Positions 8,681 through 18,676 are shown, counted from the stretch's first letter. The stretch: 64,000 bases of DNA from Candidatus Nitrosomarinus catalina (GCF_002156965.1 NZ_CP021324.1:756681-820680); one strand, 5' to 3'. Notes: generated by a model from the letters alone, not told the origin. Numbers and translations are program-made.

Positions 8681-9337
8681 ATGTTCATCATCAATTGTAA
8701 AAACTATGAAGAGATTTCAGGAGACAAAATAATCAAATTTGTAAAGACAGCTGAAAAAATTTCAAAAAAATTTAAAATCAAAATTGCAATTTGTCCTCCA
8801 CAGCATCTAGTAGGAGTTGTTTCAAATAGTTCAATACCAATTTTAGCTCAACATATTGATGATTCCAAAATTGGTAGTACTACAGGTTTTGTGATTCCAG
8901 AATTATTAAAAAAATCTAAAGTTAAAGGTTCACTAATTAATCACAGCGAACATAGAATTTCAAGTAAGGAAATAAAAAAACTAGTTGAAAAATTAAAAGA
9001 ATTAAAAATGATATCTGTTGTTTGTGTAAAAGATGTTGCAGAAGCAAGAAAATATGCAAAATTAAATCCAAACTACATTGCAATAGAACCTCCTGAGTTA
9101 ATTGGTTCAGGAAAAGCTGTATCAACGGAAAAACCAGAATTGATTTTAAAAGCTGCAATTGCAGTAAAAAGTGCAAAAAACAATACCAAGTTACTTTGCG
9201 GTGCAGGAATAGTTTCAGGACAAGATGTCAAAAAAGCATCAGAATTAGGATCAAAAGGGATCTTAGTTGCAAGTGGCATAATTAAAGCAAAAAGTTGGGA
9301 AAAAATTATTTCAGATTTTGCCAAGGCATTAGTTTAA
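8681..9337 (+). CDS. tpiA: triosephosphate isomerase
   Basis: 218 residues, the short archaeal form. It interconverts dihydroxyacetone phosphate and glyceraldehyde 3-phosphate. Visible are the N-terminal NCKNY (Asn/Lys site), NHSEHR with the catalytic His, AIEPPELIGSG with the catalytic Glu and flexible loop 6, and the phosphate-binding CGAGIVSGQD. Placed just upstream of pyruvate phosphate dikinase, consistent with gluconeogenic carbon flow in an autotroph. Confidence 0.93.
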   Translation: MFIINCKNYEEISGDKIIKFVKTAEKISKKFKIKIAICPPQHLVGVVSNSSIPILAQHIDDSKIGSTTGFVIPELLKKSKVKGSLINHSEHRISSKEIKKLVEKLKELKMISVVCVKDVAEARKYAKLNPNYIAIEPPELIGSGKAVSTEKPELILKAAIAVKSAKNNTKLLCGAGIVSGQDVKKASELGSKGILVASGIIKAKSWEKIISDFAKALV

Positions 9338-9364
9338 AAAGCCAAAAAAATTACAAATTTTTGC

Positions 9365-12043
9365 ATGGCAAAGAATAAACCAGTTTATGCATTTGAAGAA
9401 GCAGATAGTAAAAAAAGAATGCTTCTAGGTGGAAAAGGTGCAGGATTAAGTGAAATGACACGCCTAAAATTACCAGTTCCACCAGGATTTACCATTACAA
9501 CCGAGGTATGTAACAAGTATTATGACAATAACAGAAAACTTCCAAAAGACGTGATGCCAGCAGTTATGAAAAATATTGCAAAAATGGAAAAAAAGACAGG
9601 TAAAAAATGGAATTCAACTAAAAATCCATTACTTGTTTCAGTTCGTTCAGGGGCAGCAATTTCAATGCCAGGAATGATGGATACAATTTTGAATTTAGGA
9701 TTAAATGAAAAAACAGTTGAAGGATTTGCAGAACAAACTAAAAATCCTAGATTTTCATGGGATTCCTACAGAAGATTTATTCAATTATTTGGAAAAGTAG
9801 TTTTTGGAGTTAATGATGAAAAGTTTGATCATGTTTTAGATTCTGCAAAAGAAAAACAAGGGGTTACAGATGATAGTAAATTAAATGTTGAATCATTGAA
9901 AAAAATTGTTACAGAATATAAAAAAATCTGTGAAGAACATACTAAAAGAAAATTTCCAGATACACCAGATGAACAATTAGTATTATCAATTGAAGCAGTT
10001 TTCAAGAGTTGGATGGGCGAAAGAGCAATAGTTTATCGTGAAAAAAATAACATTACAAAAGATATTGCAAATGGTACAGCAGTCAATGTTGTAACTATGG
10101 TTTTTGGTAATATGGGTGACGATAGTGCCACAGGTGTAGTATTTACAAGAAATGGACATAACGGTAAAAAAGAGATAGAAGGAGAATACCTCATCAATGC
10201 ACAAGGAGAAGACGTGGTAGCAGGTGTAAGAACTGGAAAAAGCATAGAATTACTAAAAAAAGATATGCCAAAATCACATAAGGAATTATCCAACGCATGT
10301 GCAAAATTAGAAAAACATTTCAGAGAACCACAAGATATTGAATTTACAATTGAACAAGGAAAATTTTACTTATTGCAAACAAGAACTGCAAAGATGAGTG
10401 CAGCAGCATTAGTAAAAACATCAGTAGACATGGTGAAAGAGAAATTAATCAACAAAGACAAAGCACTCACCAGAATTCCAGCACAACAATTAGAAGCATT
10501 GTTACATAGAACAATGGATGAATCAAAAATTAAAGAGTACAAACAACTAGCAAAAGGAATTGCTGCATCACCAGGGGCTGCAAGTGGAATAGTTGTTTTT
10601 GATGTTAAAAAAGCAATAGAATTAGGAGATTCAGGTAAAAAAGTCATTTTAGTTAGAAAAGAAACAAAACCAGAAGATGTTCCAGCATTCTTCTCCTCAG
10701 AGGGAATTTTGACAAGTCTCGGAGGAAAATCATCTCATGCTGCAATCGTTTCAAGAGGAATGGGAAAACCATGCATAGTAGGATGTCCAGAATTAAAAAT
10801 CGATTATGATAACAATATAGGAACTGCAAATGGAATGACAATCAAAGAAGGCGAAACAATTACCATTGACGGAAGTGAAGGTACTGTCTTTATTGGAGAA
10901 ATTCCAACAGTAGAGCCTAAAGTAACAAAAGACTTTGAGCAAATACTAACTTGGGCACAAAAAACTAAGACATTAGGAATTAGAGCAAATGCAGATACTC
11001 CAGACATGGCAAAACTTGCAAGAAAGTTTGGAGGTCAGGGTATCGGATTATGTCGAACAGAAAGAATGTTCAACGGAAGTGATAGAATCAATTTATTTGT
11101 AGAAATGATAATGGCTGAAAATATTGAAGAAAGAAATAAAATTTTAGAAAAATTAGGTAAATTACAAAAAAGTGACTTTATTGAAATTTTAAAGGCTATG
11201 GAAGGCTACGAAGTAACTATCAGACTATTAGATCCACCACTACACGAATTCTTACCAAATCCAGAAGAATTAGTAGAAAAAATACAAAAATTAGAAGCAG
11301 ATGGAAAAACAAATGAAATTTCAGAAGCAAAAGTGGTTCTTAAAAGAGCAAGAGAACTTGCAGAAGTAAATCCAATGATGGGTCATAGAGGAGTAAGAGT
11401 CGGTGTAACATATCCAGAAATTTATGAAATGCAAATTAAATCAGTATTTGATGCATTAGTAGAACTAACTAAAAAGAAAGTTAAGGCACATCCGCAAATT
11501 ATGATTCCACAAATAAGCAGTATAGCAGAATTAAATCACATTAAGGCAATCTATGACAGAATCAAAAAAGAAACAGAATCAAAACATAAGATGAAATTAA
11601 AAATTAACTTTGGAACCATGATTGAAGTTGTAAGAGCAGCATTAACAGCAAATGAACTAGCAAATACAGCAGAATTTTTCAGTTTTGGAACAAATGATTT
11701 AACCCAAGGAACATTCAGTTTTAGTAGAGAAGACGTAGAGGGTAAATTCTTACCAGAATATATGGAAAAAGAATTACTAGAAAGAAATCCATTCCAATCA
11801 ATAGATGTCAACGGTGTAGGTAGTTTAATCAAAATTGGGATTAATGCAGGTAGATCTATTAGGAAAAACATGGAAGTAGGCATATGTGGAGAACATGGAG
11901 GAGACCCAAGTTCCATCAAATTCTGTCACGGAGAAGGATTAAGTTATGTCAGCGCATCACCACATAGAATTCCAATTGCAATTGTTGCAGCAGCACAAGC
12001 AGCAATAGAACAACCAAAAAAAGCAAAAAAGAAGAAAAAATAA
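9365..12043 (+). CDS. ppdK: pyruvate, phosphate dikinase
   Basis: 892 residues. Catalyses pyruvate + ATP + Pi to phosphoenolpyruvate + AMP + PPi, the gluconeogenic entry step in thaumarchaea. Domain order is an N-terminal ATP-grasp part (GGKGAGLSEM near the start, LVSVRSGAAISMPGMMDT), a central phosphohistidine domain with GGKSSHAAIVSRGMGKPC (His458), and a C-terminal TIM barrel (GIGLCRTERMF, GTNDLTQ, CGEHGG). The C-terminus has an added Lys-rich tail. It lies 27 bases after tpiA. Confidence 0.96.
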   Translation: MAKNKPVYAFEEADSKKRMLLGGKGAGLSEMTRLKLPVPPGFTITTEVCNKYYDNNRKLPKDVMPAVMKNIAKMEKKTGKKWNSTKNPLLVSVRSGAAISMPGMMDTILNLGLNEKTVEGFAEQTKNPRFSWDSYRRFIQLFGKVVFGVNDEKFDHVLDSAKEKQGVTDDSKLNVESLKKIVTEYKKICEEHTKRKFPDTPDEQLVLSIEAVFKSWMGERAIVYREKNNITKDIANGTAVNVVTMVFGNMGDDSATGVVFTRNGHNGKKEIEGEYLINAQGEDVVAGVRTGKSIELLKKDMPKSHKELSNACAKLEKHFREPQDIEFTIEQGKFYLLQTRTAKMSAAALVKTSVDMVKEKLINKDKALTRIPAQQLEALLHRTMDESKIKEYKQLAKGIAASPGAASGIVVFDVKKAIELGDSGKKVILVRKETKPEDVPAFFSSEGILTSLGGKSSHAAIVSRGMGKPCIVGCPELKIDYDNNIGTANGMTIKEGETITIDGSEGTVFIGEIPTVEPKVTKDFEQILTWAQKTKTLGIRANADTPDMAKLARKFGGQGIGLCRTERMFNGSDRINLFVEMIMAENIEERNKILEKLGKLQKSDFIEILKAMEGYEVTIRLLDPPLHEFLPNPEELVEKIQKLEADGKTNEISEAKVVLKRARELAEVNPMMGHRGVRVGVTYPEIYEMQIKSVFDALVELTKKKVKAHPQIMIPQISSIAELNHIKAIYDRIKKETESKHKMKLKINFGTMIEVVRAALTANELANTAEFFSFGTNDLTQGTFSFSREDVEGKFLPEYMEKELLERNPFQSIDVNGVGSLIKIGINAGRSIRKNMEVGICGEHGGDPSSIKFCHGEGLSYVSASPHRIPIAIVAAAQAAIEQPKKAKKKKK

Positions 12044-12080
12044 GATAATTTAAAACTAAATAAAACTCACTAAAATTGAA

Positions 12081-12638
12081 TTGCTTCCAAGAATTGAATC
12101 CATAAAACAAATTAGACAAAAAATTGGCATTACCCAAAAAAAACTTGCCAACTTGACAGGAGTCAGTACTTCTATGATCAATCAAATTGAGTCAGGCAGA
12201 AGTCAACCAAGTTATGATACTGCAAAAAAGATATTTGAAAATCTTTCAAAATTAGAAGGGGAGTCATCATCACATACAGCAGGAGACTTTTGTAGCGAGA
12301 ATATTATAAAATTAAAACCATCAAACACGTTGCATGACGCAATTAAAAAAATGCATGAATTATCAATTAGTCAAATTCCAGTTTTTGATAATTCAAAAAT
12401 AGTTGGAGTCATATCAGAAGACGGAATTGTAAAGCATTTAGCAGATTTAGGAGAAGCAGAATTAAAAAAAGCAAAACTTGCAGATACAATGGATTCAATT
12501 CCACCAATTGTTGATTGGGATACACCAGCAAATGTACTTGTTCCATTAATTAGATATTCAAAATGTATTTTAATTTCAAAAAAATCTAAAATTGTAGGAA
12601 TCATAACAGCTTCAGACACATTAAAGATGATGGAATAA
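12081..12638 (+). CDS. HTH-XRE / tandem CBS regulator
   Basis: 185 residues starting at a TTG. Residues about 5-55 form a Cro/C1-type helix-turn-helix (QIRQKIGITQKKLANLTGVSTSMINQIESGRSQPSY), followed by two CBS motifs (about 75-130 and 135-185). This is a standard archaeal architecture in which the CBS pair senses adenine nucleotides and controls DNA binding. It follows ppdK closely, suggesting control linked to energy or carbon status. A tandem repeat that could be an operator lies 45 bases downstream. Confidence 0.85.
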   Translation: MLPRIESIKQIRQKIGITQKKLANLTGVSTSMINQIESGRSQPSYDTAKKIFENLSKLEGESSSHTAGDFCSENIIKLKPSNTLHDAIKKMHELSISQIPVFDNSKIVGVISEDGIVKHLADLGEAELKKAKLADTMDSIPPIVDWDTPANVLVPLIRYSKCILISKKSKIVGIITASDTLKMME

Positions 12639-12682
12639 AAAATAAAAATAGTTTTTAAAAAAATAAAAAATACAATAAAAAA

Positions 12683-12738
12683 TTAGTTGCGTCTAATTAG
12701 TTGCGTCTAATTAGTTGCGTCTAATTAGTTGCGTCTAA
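12683..12738. repeat. 4 x 14-bp tandem repeat before a membrane gene
   Basis: Four perfect copies of ttagttgcgtctaa, head to tail. Each unit has palindromic ends (TTAG...CTAA) and each junction makes CTAATTAG. The array ends 25 bases before the ATG at 12764, i.e. it directly abuts the expected TATA position of a leaderless promoter. This is compatible with a multi-site operator, but could be simple replication slippage. Confidence 0.9.
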
Positions 12739-12763
12739 TTTTAACAGCATTTAATAGAATTAA

Positions 12764-13057
12764 ATGACAACATACCACATGAACGTATGGAATAAATTTT
12801 GGAATTGGTATGAAAATAAAATACTTGGAAGTATTGTAATTATTGCAATAATACAATTCATTCAAGTACCACATATGGTGTGGAATGCAGATATCATGCT
12901 GGAAGCAGGAATTATTTCAAGAGTACATCCAATTATTGATTGGTTTCTTTATGGTGTAGATTTAATTGAAATAATTTCAATTATCAATGTCGGAATGATC
13001 ATGTATAGTTTGATTAAAAAAAGACGAGCAGATAAAAAACAATCAAAAATGAACTAA
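12764..13057 (+). CDS. two/three-span membrane protein, unknown
   Basis: 97 residues with hydrophobic segments at about 20-38 and 63-86, an aromatic-rich N-terminus (NVWNKFWNWYENK), and a basic cytoplasmic tail (KKRRADKKQSK). No family recognised. It overlaps the end of the convergent mscS gene by 4 bases. The 14-bp repeat array directly upstream suggests special regulation. Confidence 0.65.
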   Translation: MTTYHMNVWNKFWNWYENKILGSIVIIAIIQFIQVPHMVWNADIMLEAGIISRVHPIIDWFLYGVDLIEIISIINVGMIMYSLIKKRRADKKQSKMN

Positions 13058-13878
13058 TCTTTTCCACTCCAAATTACTCTTTGAGGGAAAGGAATCTCAA
13101 TTCCAGATTTATCAAGTGCACGTTTTAGAGTATTCAAAAGAATAGGTTGAGCATTACTCCAATCATCACGCGGATGCCAAACATATACATGGATATTTAC
13201 ACTGGAATCGCCTAATTCTTCGGTACGGAATTCAGGTTCAGGGACTTGAAGTACAAATGGCATAGTTTGTAAAATTTCATTTTTCATTACCAAAAGAGCA
13301 TGATCTATATCAGATTCATACGAAATCCCAACACTCGCATCTGCTCTTCTTACAGTTGAGAGAGTTAATGAACGAATGTTGGATGTAAAAAATTTCTCAT
13401 TTGGAATTCTTGTTACAGTTCCATCAAATCTTCTAACTTTACTAGAAAATGTTCCAATGTCAAGTAGAGTTCCCGAAATACCCATGTCAGGTAATTCAAT
13501 TGTATCACCATGTTTTGCAGGTTTTTCAACAATTAAGAATAAACCAGAGATTAAATTGGAAACAACAGATTGGGTGGCAAAACCAATAACTACAGCAAAA
13601 ATTCCTCCAGCTACCATTATTCCAGATAAATCAATTCCTTGACTAGATGTAAATCCTAAAAAGGAAATAATTAAAATTCCAAAATAAATTAACTTGCTAA
13701 TATTTTGTGCAGTATCTTTTGGTAATGAAGGAGCATAATATTTATGAAATAATAATTTAGCAATTTTGGCAATTATCACACCACCGGCCATTATAACACC
13801 ACCTATTAACAAAGAAAGAACAGTTAACTCTCCAACAATTTGCATTTCAGATAAACTCTGAAGAAATTCTAAAATCAT
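13054..13878 (-). CDS. mscS: MscS-family mechanosensitive ion channel
   Basis: 274 residues. Three N-terminal transmembrane helices end in the pore-lining segment GIFAVVIGFATQSVVSNLISGLFLIVEKP (Ala/Gly-rich TM3). The beta domain (GDTIELPDMGISGTLLDIG, RRFDGTVTRIPNEKFF) and the alpha/beta C-terminal domain follow. It would open under hypo-osmotic tension in the cytoplasmic membrane. The start codon shares one base with the stop of the upstream DUF432-like gene, so the two are translationally coupled. Confidence 0.92.
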   Translation of the reverse strand: MILEFLQSLSEMQIVGELTVLSLLIGGVIMAGGVIIAKIAKLLFHKYYAPSLPKDTAQNISKLIYFGILIISFLGFTSSQGIDLSGIMVAGGIFAVVIGFATQSVVSNLISGLFLIVEKPAKHGDTIELPDMGISGTLLDIGTFSSKVRRFDGTVTRIPNEKFFTSNIRSLTLSTVRRADASVGISYESDIDHALLVMKNEILQTMPFVLQVPEPEFRTEELGDSSVNIHVYVWHPRDDWSNAQPILLNTLKRALDKSGIEIPFPQRVIWSGKD

Positions 13879-14639
13879 TATTCCAACCCCATCTCCATGT
13901 GTGTACTTGATGTTTTATCCTCCCACGTAGGAGATGCAATCCAATCAGTATTAAGAGAAGTAGTTTGTACATCAGCAATATTTACAGCAGCGCGTTTTTT
14001 CATTGTAATTTTAAGTCCATCAAGTATTGTCTTAGAGTTTTGATAATAGAGAGTGTTATCAGTAATTGGGAATACAACTTTACTTATTGTATGTCCAAAA
14101 GACAAAGTATTTTCAACTACAATTTGCAATACACCTTCAAGATAAGGATTTGAATCATCATAATCAGTAGCCAGGGATACTTTTGCATATTTACATAAAG
14201 TTCCAGTATCAGGAGAGCCATAGAGACCAAATCTAGAATTTAATGGATCACAGGTTACCCAATCAAGAGAATCATGTTTAGAATTTTGAATTAAAAAAAT
14301 GCCTATTTCTATAGGACAGTTAACAAATACACTTGCTGCAGAATTCTCACTAAGATAAATTTCCTTATCAAATTGCAATAAGACATGATTAGTTCTTCTT
14401 GCAGGATAATTAAGGGGTCGAATTGGAGCCAATTCAATTTTTACATCTTGTGATTTGACAGGGATAATTTTTTCAACAACTTTTCCTTCAGAATTTTTTC
14501 GATAGTAAGAAAAAGCATTTTCACTAATTCTATTAAATTTGATCAATGTATTTGGAAGAATTAATTCAAGTTCATCCTCTAAATCATATTTACCAAAACT
14601 TGAGAAAGACACTTCAGGATTATCACTCATTATTTTCAT
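13878..14639 (-). CDS. DUF432-like protein coupled to mscS
   Basis: 253 residues, soluble, beta-rich, without signal or membrane segments. The overall look and its position directly upstream of mscS agree with the archaeal DUF432 family, which I recall being found beside MscS genes; the family assignment is from memory. Stop and the mscS start overlap (TAATG), so they are one operon. A role in controlling or assembling the channel is inference. An internal ATG at residue 4 is an alternative start. Confidence 0.7.
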   Translation of the reverse strand: MKIMSDNPEVSFSSFGKYDLEDELELILPNTLIKFNRISENAFSYYRKNSEGKVVEKIIPVKSQDVKIELAPIRPLNYPARRTNHVLLQFDKEIYLSENSAASVFVNCPIEIGIFLIQNSKHDSLDWVTCDPLNSRFGLYGSPDTGTLCKYAKVSLATDYDDSNPYLEGVLQIVVENTLSFGHTISKVVFPITDNTLYYQNSKTILDGLKITMKKRAAVNIADVQTTSLNTDWIASPTWEDKTSSTHMEMGLE

Positions 14640-14727
14640 TTTTTAATAGATTAGGAGGATAGAATTGATAGATTAACAACTTTCATTGTCAATAACATTA
14701 GAAATCATAGACAAAAAATGAGTGAAA

Positions 14728-14928
14728 TTAACTTCTAGTTCTCTTTTTTATCGTAGCAATTTTCTTTGAAGATCTAGATTCTTTTGTTTTTGAAGTGGAT
14801 TTTGTAACTTTACCTTCAGTTTTCATACTTTTTCCACTTCTTCGAGCAGCTCGAGATTGTTCTGCTCTTGTTTTTTGTTCTTTTTTTGCTTTTTCTTTTT
14901 GTTTTTCAGTTAATTTGGCTCTAACCAT
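14728..14928 (-). CDS. 66-aa Lys/Arg/Ser-rich basic protein
   Basis: A small, extremely basic protein (about 40 percent Lys+Arg) with an N-terminal helical charged stretch (LTEKQKEKAKKEQKTRAEQ) and a Ser/Thr/Lys tail ending KKRTRS. The composition suggests nucleic-acid binding, but low-complexity basic ORFs can be deceptive. It sits between the DUF432-like gene and the cobalamin-binding protein gene, all on the minus strand. Confidence 0.5.
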   Translation of the reverse strand: MVRAKLTEKQKEKAKKEQKTRAEQSRAARRSGKSMKTEGKVTKSTSKTKESRSSKKIATIKKRTRS

Positions 14929-14964
14929 ACAAAATATAGAATTTAATCATAGATAAAGTAATTC

Positions 14965-15909
14965 TTAAGAAATTTTTGCAAAGGAATTAACAGGAACAAT
15001 CAAATTTTCAAATTTATCAGGCTGGATAATCTTAGCCAGAATTTCTAATCCATCAATGGTTCGAATACTAGGTTTACTAAAAAAAGAATTTGCATCTACA
15101 GCATAAATTTGGTTATTTTTTACAGCTTTTAGTGAATTCCAGGCAGAATTATTGTGCAAAATAGAGCCATATTCAGAGACTGTTCTATCAGTATCAAATC
15201 CACATGGCATTAAAATAATTATATCAGGATCAGAAAGCATCACCTCATCCATATCCATTCGTCTGGAATGATCACCTGAGTTACTAATTAAATTAACCCC
15301 ACCAGCAAATTCAATCATCTGAGGAATCCAGTGACCAGCAGTAAAAAAAGGTTCAATCCATTCAATTGCCAATACTTTAGGGATTATTGTTTTTTCAGAA
15401 TTTTGGATAAATTGAATTCTTTGCTCTAATGAATTTACTATCTCAATTGATTTTTTTTCTTTGTTTAAAATTTGTCCTAATTTAATTACTGATTGAATTA
15501 TTTCTTTTAAATTATGAGGGTCCATCGAGTACAATTCAGGTTTTCTTGGCAGAATATCTACCGCAGATTTAACTTGGTTTGTATATGCTGCACAAACTTC
15601 ACAAGTTTCTTGTGAAATTATTAAATCAGGATTTGCATCAATTAGATTTTTTTCATTTAATTCAAAAATATTTTTTCCTTCATTTAATAAGGTACACGTA
15701 ACAGTATTGATTTCATCACTAGTCAAATCATCAGAATTTATTACAGAAGAAATTACTTGAGGCTTTAATTTTGCATCTTCAGGATATTTACATTCATGAG
15801 TTACTCCAAACAATTTATCATCCACTCCAAATTCATAGAGTAATTCTGTAGCACTGGGCAAAAAAGAAACAATTCTTTTTATTTCCATGTATTGAGATAA
15901 CTCATTCAA
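14965..15909 (-). CDS. BtuF-like cobalamin-binding protein
   Basis: 314 residues of the periplasmic-binding-protein type III fold used for vitamin B12 and iron-siderophore uptake (RIVSFLPSATELLYEFGVDDKLFGVTHEC near the start; later WIEPFFTAGHWIPQMIEFAGG, SDPDIIILMPCGFD). There is no signal peptide, so this is the cytoplasmic or unanchored variant common in archaea. The ATG at residue 8 (15888) is an equally good start. No ABC partner genes are adjacent. B12 specificity is inferred from family similarity. Confidence 0.8.
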   Translation of the reverse strand: MNELSQYMEIKRIVSFLPSATELLYEFGVDDKLFGVTHECKYPEDAKLKPQVISSVINSDDLTSDEINTVTCTLLNEGKNIFELNEKNLIDANPDLIISQETCEVCAAYTNQVKSAVDILPRKPELYSMDPHNLKEIIQSVIKLGQILNKEKKSIEIVNSLEQRIQFIQNSEKTIIPKVLAIEWIEPFFTAGHWIPQMIEFAGGVNLISNSGDHSRRMDMDEVMLSDPDIIILMPCGFDTDRTVSEYGSILHNNSAWNSLKAVKNNQIYAVDANSFFSKPSIRTIDGLEILAKIIQPDKFENLIVPVNSFAKIS

Positions 15910-15987
15910 AATTTAAACATGTTTTAAAAAATAGTAAAAATTTAGGAATTAGTCAAGTTAATAGGCACATTTTAGGCACAAATATCT

Positions 15988-17145
15988 ATGTCATCAAACT
16001 CTCAAGATATTCGACGATCAATTTTATCTAAATGGCATGAAACATTATCAAAGTATGGGAATTTACTCTCATCAGATTCAGTTAGTGGTACCAGTCCACC
16101 ATCAGTTTTTGTTGGTTCACATAATTATCCCAAAGTGTTTGTGGGTCCAATGGTACCACCAATTCATGGAAATACAGAATTATTGGATAGTCCGGAAAAA
16201 TGGAAGGGTAAATCATTAGAGGAAATTATTAATTTTCGTTTAAACTTAGTAAGAGGAATTCAAAAAATTCCAATTGATCAAACAGAAGGAAGATACATTG
16301 AAAATCTTCAAGAAGTCACAATGTCATCCAAGCCAACAGATCTTGATCTAACATTTAACAAAAAAATTTCATCAAACATTTCATTGGATGGTGAAAGTGC
16401 ACCATTTGGTCCAATAGGTGAAATAAAATCTGCAAACTTTTCAGGGAGTACATCAACTAAACCAATTGAAAAAATATTTTACGATAAAGATATGAAAGCA
16501 GAAGATGCAGTTTTAAAATTGTATAATTCAGGAATTGAAATTTCTAAAATTCAAAAATGTTTCAGTATTGGAATGTTAGGTAAAAAAAGAAAACTAGTTC
16601 CAACAAAGTGGAGTATTACTGCAACAGATGACATCATATCAAAATCCATAGTGGATGAAGTCTTAGAAAATAACATCATAGACACATCAATGGTTTTTCT
16701 ATACGAACACCTAGGCAATATTTTTTCAGTAATTTTGTTTCCACATCGATGGATTTTTGAAATGGTTGAGGCGTGGTATTCAAACGGAGTAATAGGATTT
16801 GGGTCAGATTATGAGGATGCTCGTGGAATAAATCACCCACCACATATTGCTGGAGCCTATTTTGCTGCAAAATTAGCGGTTTCAGAGTATCTTTTAAAAA
16901 ATAAAATTCAAGCAGGAGTTTTAATCTTTAGAGAAATTAGACCAGAATATGCTATTCCTGTAGGAGTATGGCAAGTTCGAGAAGGAATTAGAGAAGCAAT
17001 GAAACATAGACCAGAGCATGCTACAAATTTTAATCAAGCATTAGAAATTGCATCAACAAAAACAAGTATCAGTAAAAATGAATGGATTAAAAATGGAAAA
17101 ATCACAGACTTGATAAGACAAAAAACACTTTTAGATTATTTTTAA
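15988..17145 (+). CDS. nreA: NreA-family DNA repair protein
   Basis: 385 residues matching the archaeal NreA/NreB family (proline-rich SPPSVFVGSHNYPKVFVGPMVPP near the N-terminus, then a conserved alpha/beta domain with HRWIFEMVEAWYSNGVIGFGSDYEDARG). The protein ends QKTLLDYF, a clear PIP box (QxxLxxYF) for binding PCNA, as described for Haloferax NreA in DNA damage repair. Start is the ATG at 15988. It is divergent from the BtuF-like gene. Confidence 0.88.
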   Translation: MSSNSQDIRRSILSKWHETLSKYGNLLSSDSVSGTSPPSVFVGSHNYPKVFVGPMVPPIHGNTELLDSPEKWKGKSLEEIINFRLNLVRGIQKIPIDQTEGRYIENLQEVTMSSKPTDLDLTFNKKISSNISLDGESAPFGPIGEIKSANFSGSTSTKPIEKIFYDKDMKAEDAVLKLYNSGIEISKIQKCFSIGMLGKKRKLVPTKWSITATDDIISKSIVDEVLENNIIDTSMVFLYEHLGNIFSVILFPHRWIFEMVEAWYSNGVIGFGSDYEDARGINHPPHIAGAYFAAKLAVSEYLLKNKIQAGVLIFREIRPEYAIPVGVWQVREGIREAMKHRPEHATNFNQALEIASTKTSISKNEWIKNGKITDLIRQKTLLDYF

Positions 17146-17188
17146 AATTAGTCAAAATTCTTTCAAAAAATATGAATATCTAATTGAA

Positions 17189-17270
17189 CGCCGGGAAAGG
17201 GATTCGAACCCCTGCACGCTTTCACGTAGCTGTTTTCGAGACAGCCGCCTTACCACTTGGCTACCCCGGC
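17189..17270 (-). tRNA. tRNA-Ser (anticodon CGA)
   Basis: On the minus strand the 5' arm GCCGGGG pairs with TCCCGGC, followed by discriminator G. The D-arm contains AGCCAAGTGG. The anticodon stem GCTGT/ACAGC closes the loop CTCGAAA, giving CGA (reads UCG). A long variable arm (class II) and GGTTCGAATCC in the T-arm complete a standard serine tRNA. CCA is not encoded. Confidence 0.95.
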
Positions 17271-17313
17271 AATAAATCTAGGATAATCTTCATAATAAAA
17301 GAAATGGATTAGA

Positions 17314-17595
17314 CTAACTGTTATCATCTATATCAAAAAGTTCATTTTGAAATCGTTTTTTGATTTGGTCCTTAGTTTTATCCCATTCTTCATCTGCAAC
17401 TGTGTCAGAAAATATAGAATTAAAATTAGAAAAAGTATCTTGGTCAGATATGGAATTAATCATTAAACGTTCCTGTTCAGTTAATGGAAAATATGAAGTG
17501 ATTTTCTCAATAGATTGATCATGATTAAATTTTATTTGAAAAATTTTATCACTTAGTTCTAACGGAATATCAGAAATTTCCATAACAAGTAACAA
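17314..17595 (-). CDS. hypothetical acidic protein
   Basis: 93-residue soluble, acidic protein (IKFNHDQSIEKITSYFPLTEQERLMIN...DTVADEEWDKTKDQIKKRFQNELFDIDDNS). No motif recognised. The ATG at residue 5 (17583) is an alternative start. It lies between tRNA-Ser and the divergent fen gene. Confidence 0.6.
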   Translation of the reverse strand: MLLVMEISDIPLELSDKIFQIKFNHDQSIEKITSYFPLTEQERLMINSISDQDTFSNFNSIFSDTVADEEWDKTKDQIKKRFQNELFDIDDNS

Positions 17596-17653
17596 TTAGT
17601 TGATCGATATTAAAGGATAAAGACAAAATACTACAAATGAGCCAGAATGAAGT

Positions 17654-18676
17654 ATGGGATTAAACCTAAAGGATTTAGTTATTCGAGAAAAAACAACACT
17701 AGACGCATTTTCAAATAAAATAATAGCAATTGATGCATACAATGCAATCTATCAATTCTTAGCTAGCATCAGAGGCCCAGATGGATTACAATTAACAGAT
17801 TCAGAAGGAAGAATTACTAGTCATCTGAGCGGATTATTATACAGAAATGTAAATTTTTTATCATTAGGAATCAAACCAGTCTATGTTTTTGATGGAAAAC
17901 CACCATCACTCAAAACAGCAGAAATTGAACGCAGAAAACAAATCAAAAAAGATGCAACGGTAAAATATGAAAAGGCAATTTCAGAAGGAAATTTAGAGGA
18001 TGCAAGAAAATTTGCACAGCAAACTACTAGCATGAAAGATGGGATGGTAAAAGAATCAAAAGAATTTTTAACGCATTTTGGAATTCCATACATCGAAGCA
18101 CCATCGGAAGGAGAAGCTACTGCAGCACATCTTACTAATACAGGACAAGCTTATGCTTCAGCAAGTCAAGATTATGATTCAATCTTATGTGGGGCAAAAA
18201 AGTTAGTAAGAAATTTTACAAGTAGTGGAAGAAGAAAAATTCCAAACAGGAATACCTACATTGATGTTGTTCCAGAAATTATCGAAACCCAAAAAACACT
18301 TGAATCAATTCAAATGAGCAGAGAAGAATTAATTGATGTTGGGATTTTAATTGGGACAGATTTCAATCCGAATGGGTTTGAAAGAATTGGTCCAAAAACA
18401 GCATTGAAGTTAATTAAACAACATAAGAGACTTGAAGACATACCTCAAATTCAAGAGCAGTTAAATGAAATTGAGTTTGAGCAAATAAGAAAAATTTTCC
18501 TAAATCCAGAAGTCGCAAAAGTTGAGGAAATTACATTCAACGAAGTAGACTATGAAGGGATTGTAAATTATCTAGTTAAAGAAAGAAGTTTTTCTGAAGA
18601 TAGAATTCAATCAACTTTAAACAGATTAAAAAAAGCCCTAGAAAAAAAGAGCCAGAATTTAGATCAGTGGTTTTAA
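17654..18676 (+). CDS. fen: flap endonuclease 1
   Basis: 340-residue structure-specific nuclease that removes 5' flaps in Okazaki fragment maturation and repair. Catalytic acidic positions are visible: DAYN (N-terminal domain), [31 protein letters not shown] and the internal-domain IGTDFNPNG. The C-terminus QNLDQWF forms a PCNA-interacting PIP box. Length is normal for archaeal FEN1. Start is the ATG at 17654, giving the expected [10 protein letters not shown]-terminus. Confidence 0.95.
   Translation: MGLNLKDLVIREKTTLDAFSNKIIAIDAYNAIYQFLASIRGPDGLQLTDSEGRITSHLSGLLYRNVNFLSLGIKPVYVFDGKPPSLKTAEIERRKQIKKDATVKYEKAISEGNLEDARKFAQQTTSMKDGMVKESKEFLTHFGIPYIEAPSEGEATAAHLTNTGQAYASASQDYDSILCGAKKLVRNFTSSGRRKIPNRNTYIDVVPEIIETQKTLESIQMSREELIDVGILIGTDFNPNGFERIGPKTALKLIKQHKRLEDIPQIQEQLNEIEFEQIRKIFLNPEVAKVEEITFNEVDYEGIVNYLVKERSFSEDRIQSTLNRLKKALEKKSQNLDQWF

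Noticed and set aside
12683..12738. Possible CRISPR array
   Set aside because: Units of 14 bp are directly abutting without spacers, and there are no cas genes.
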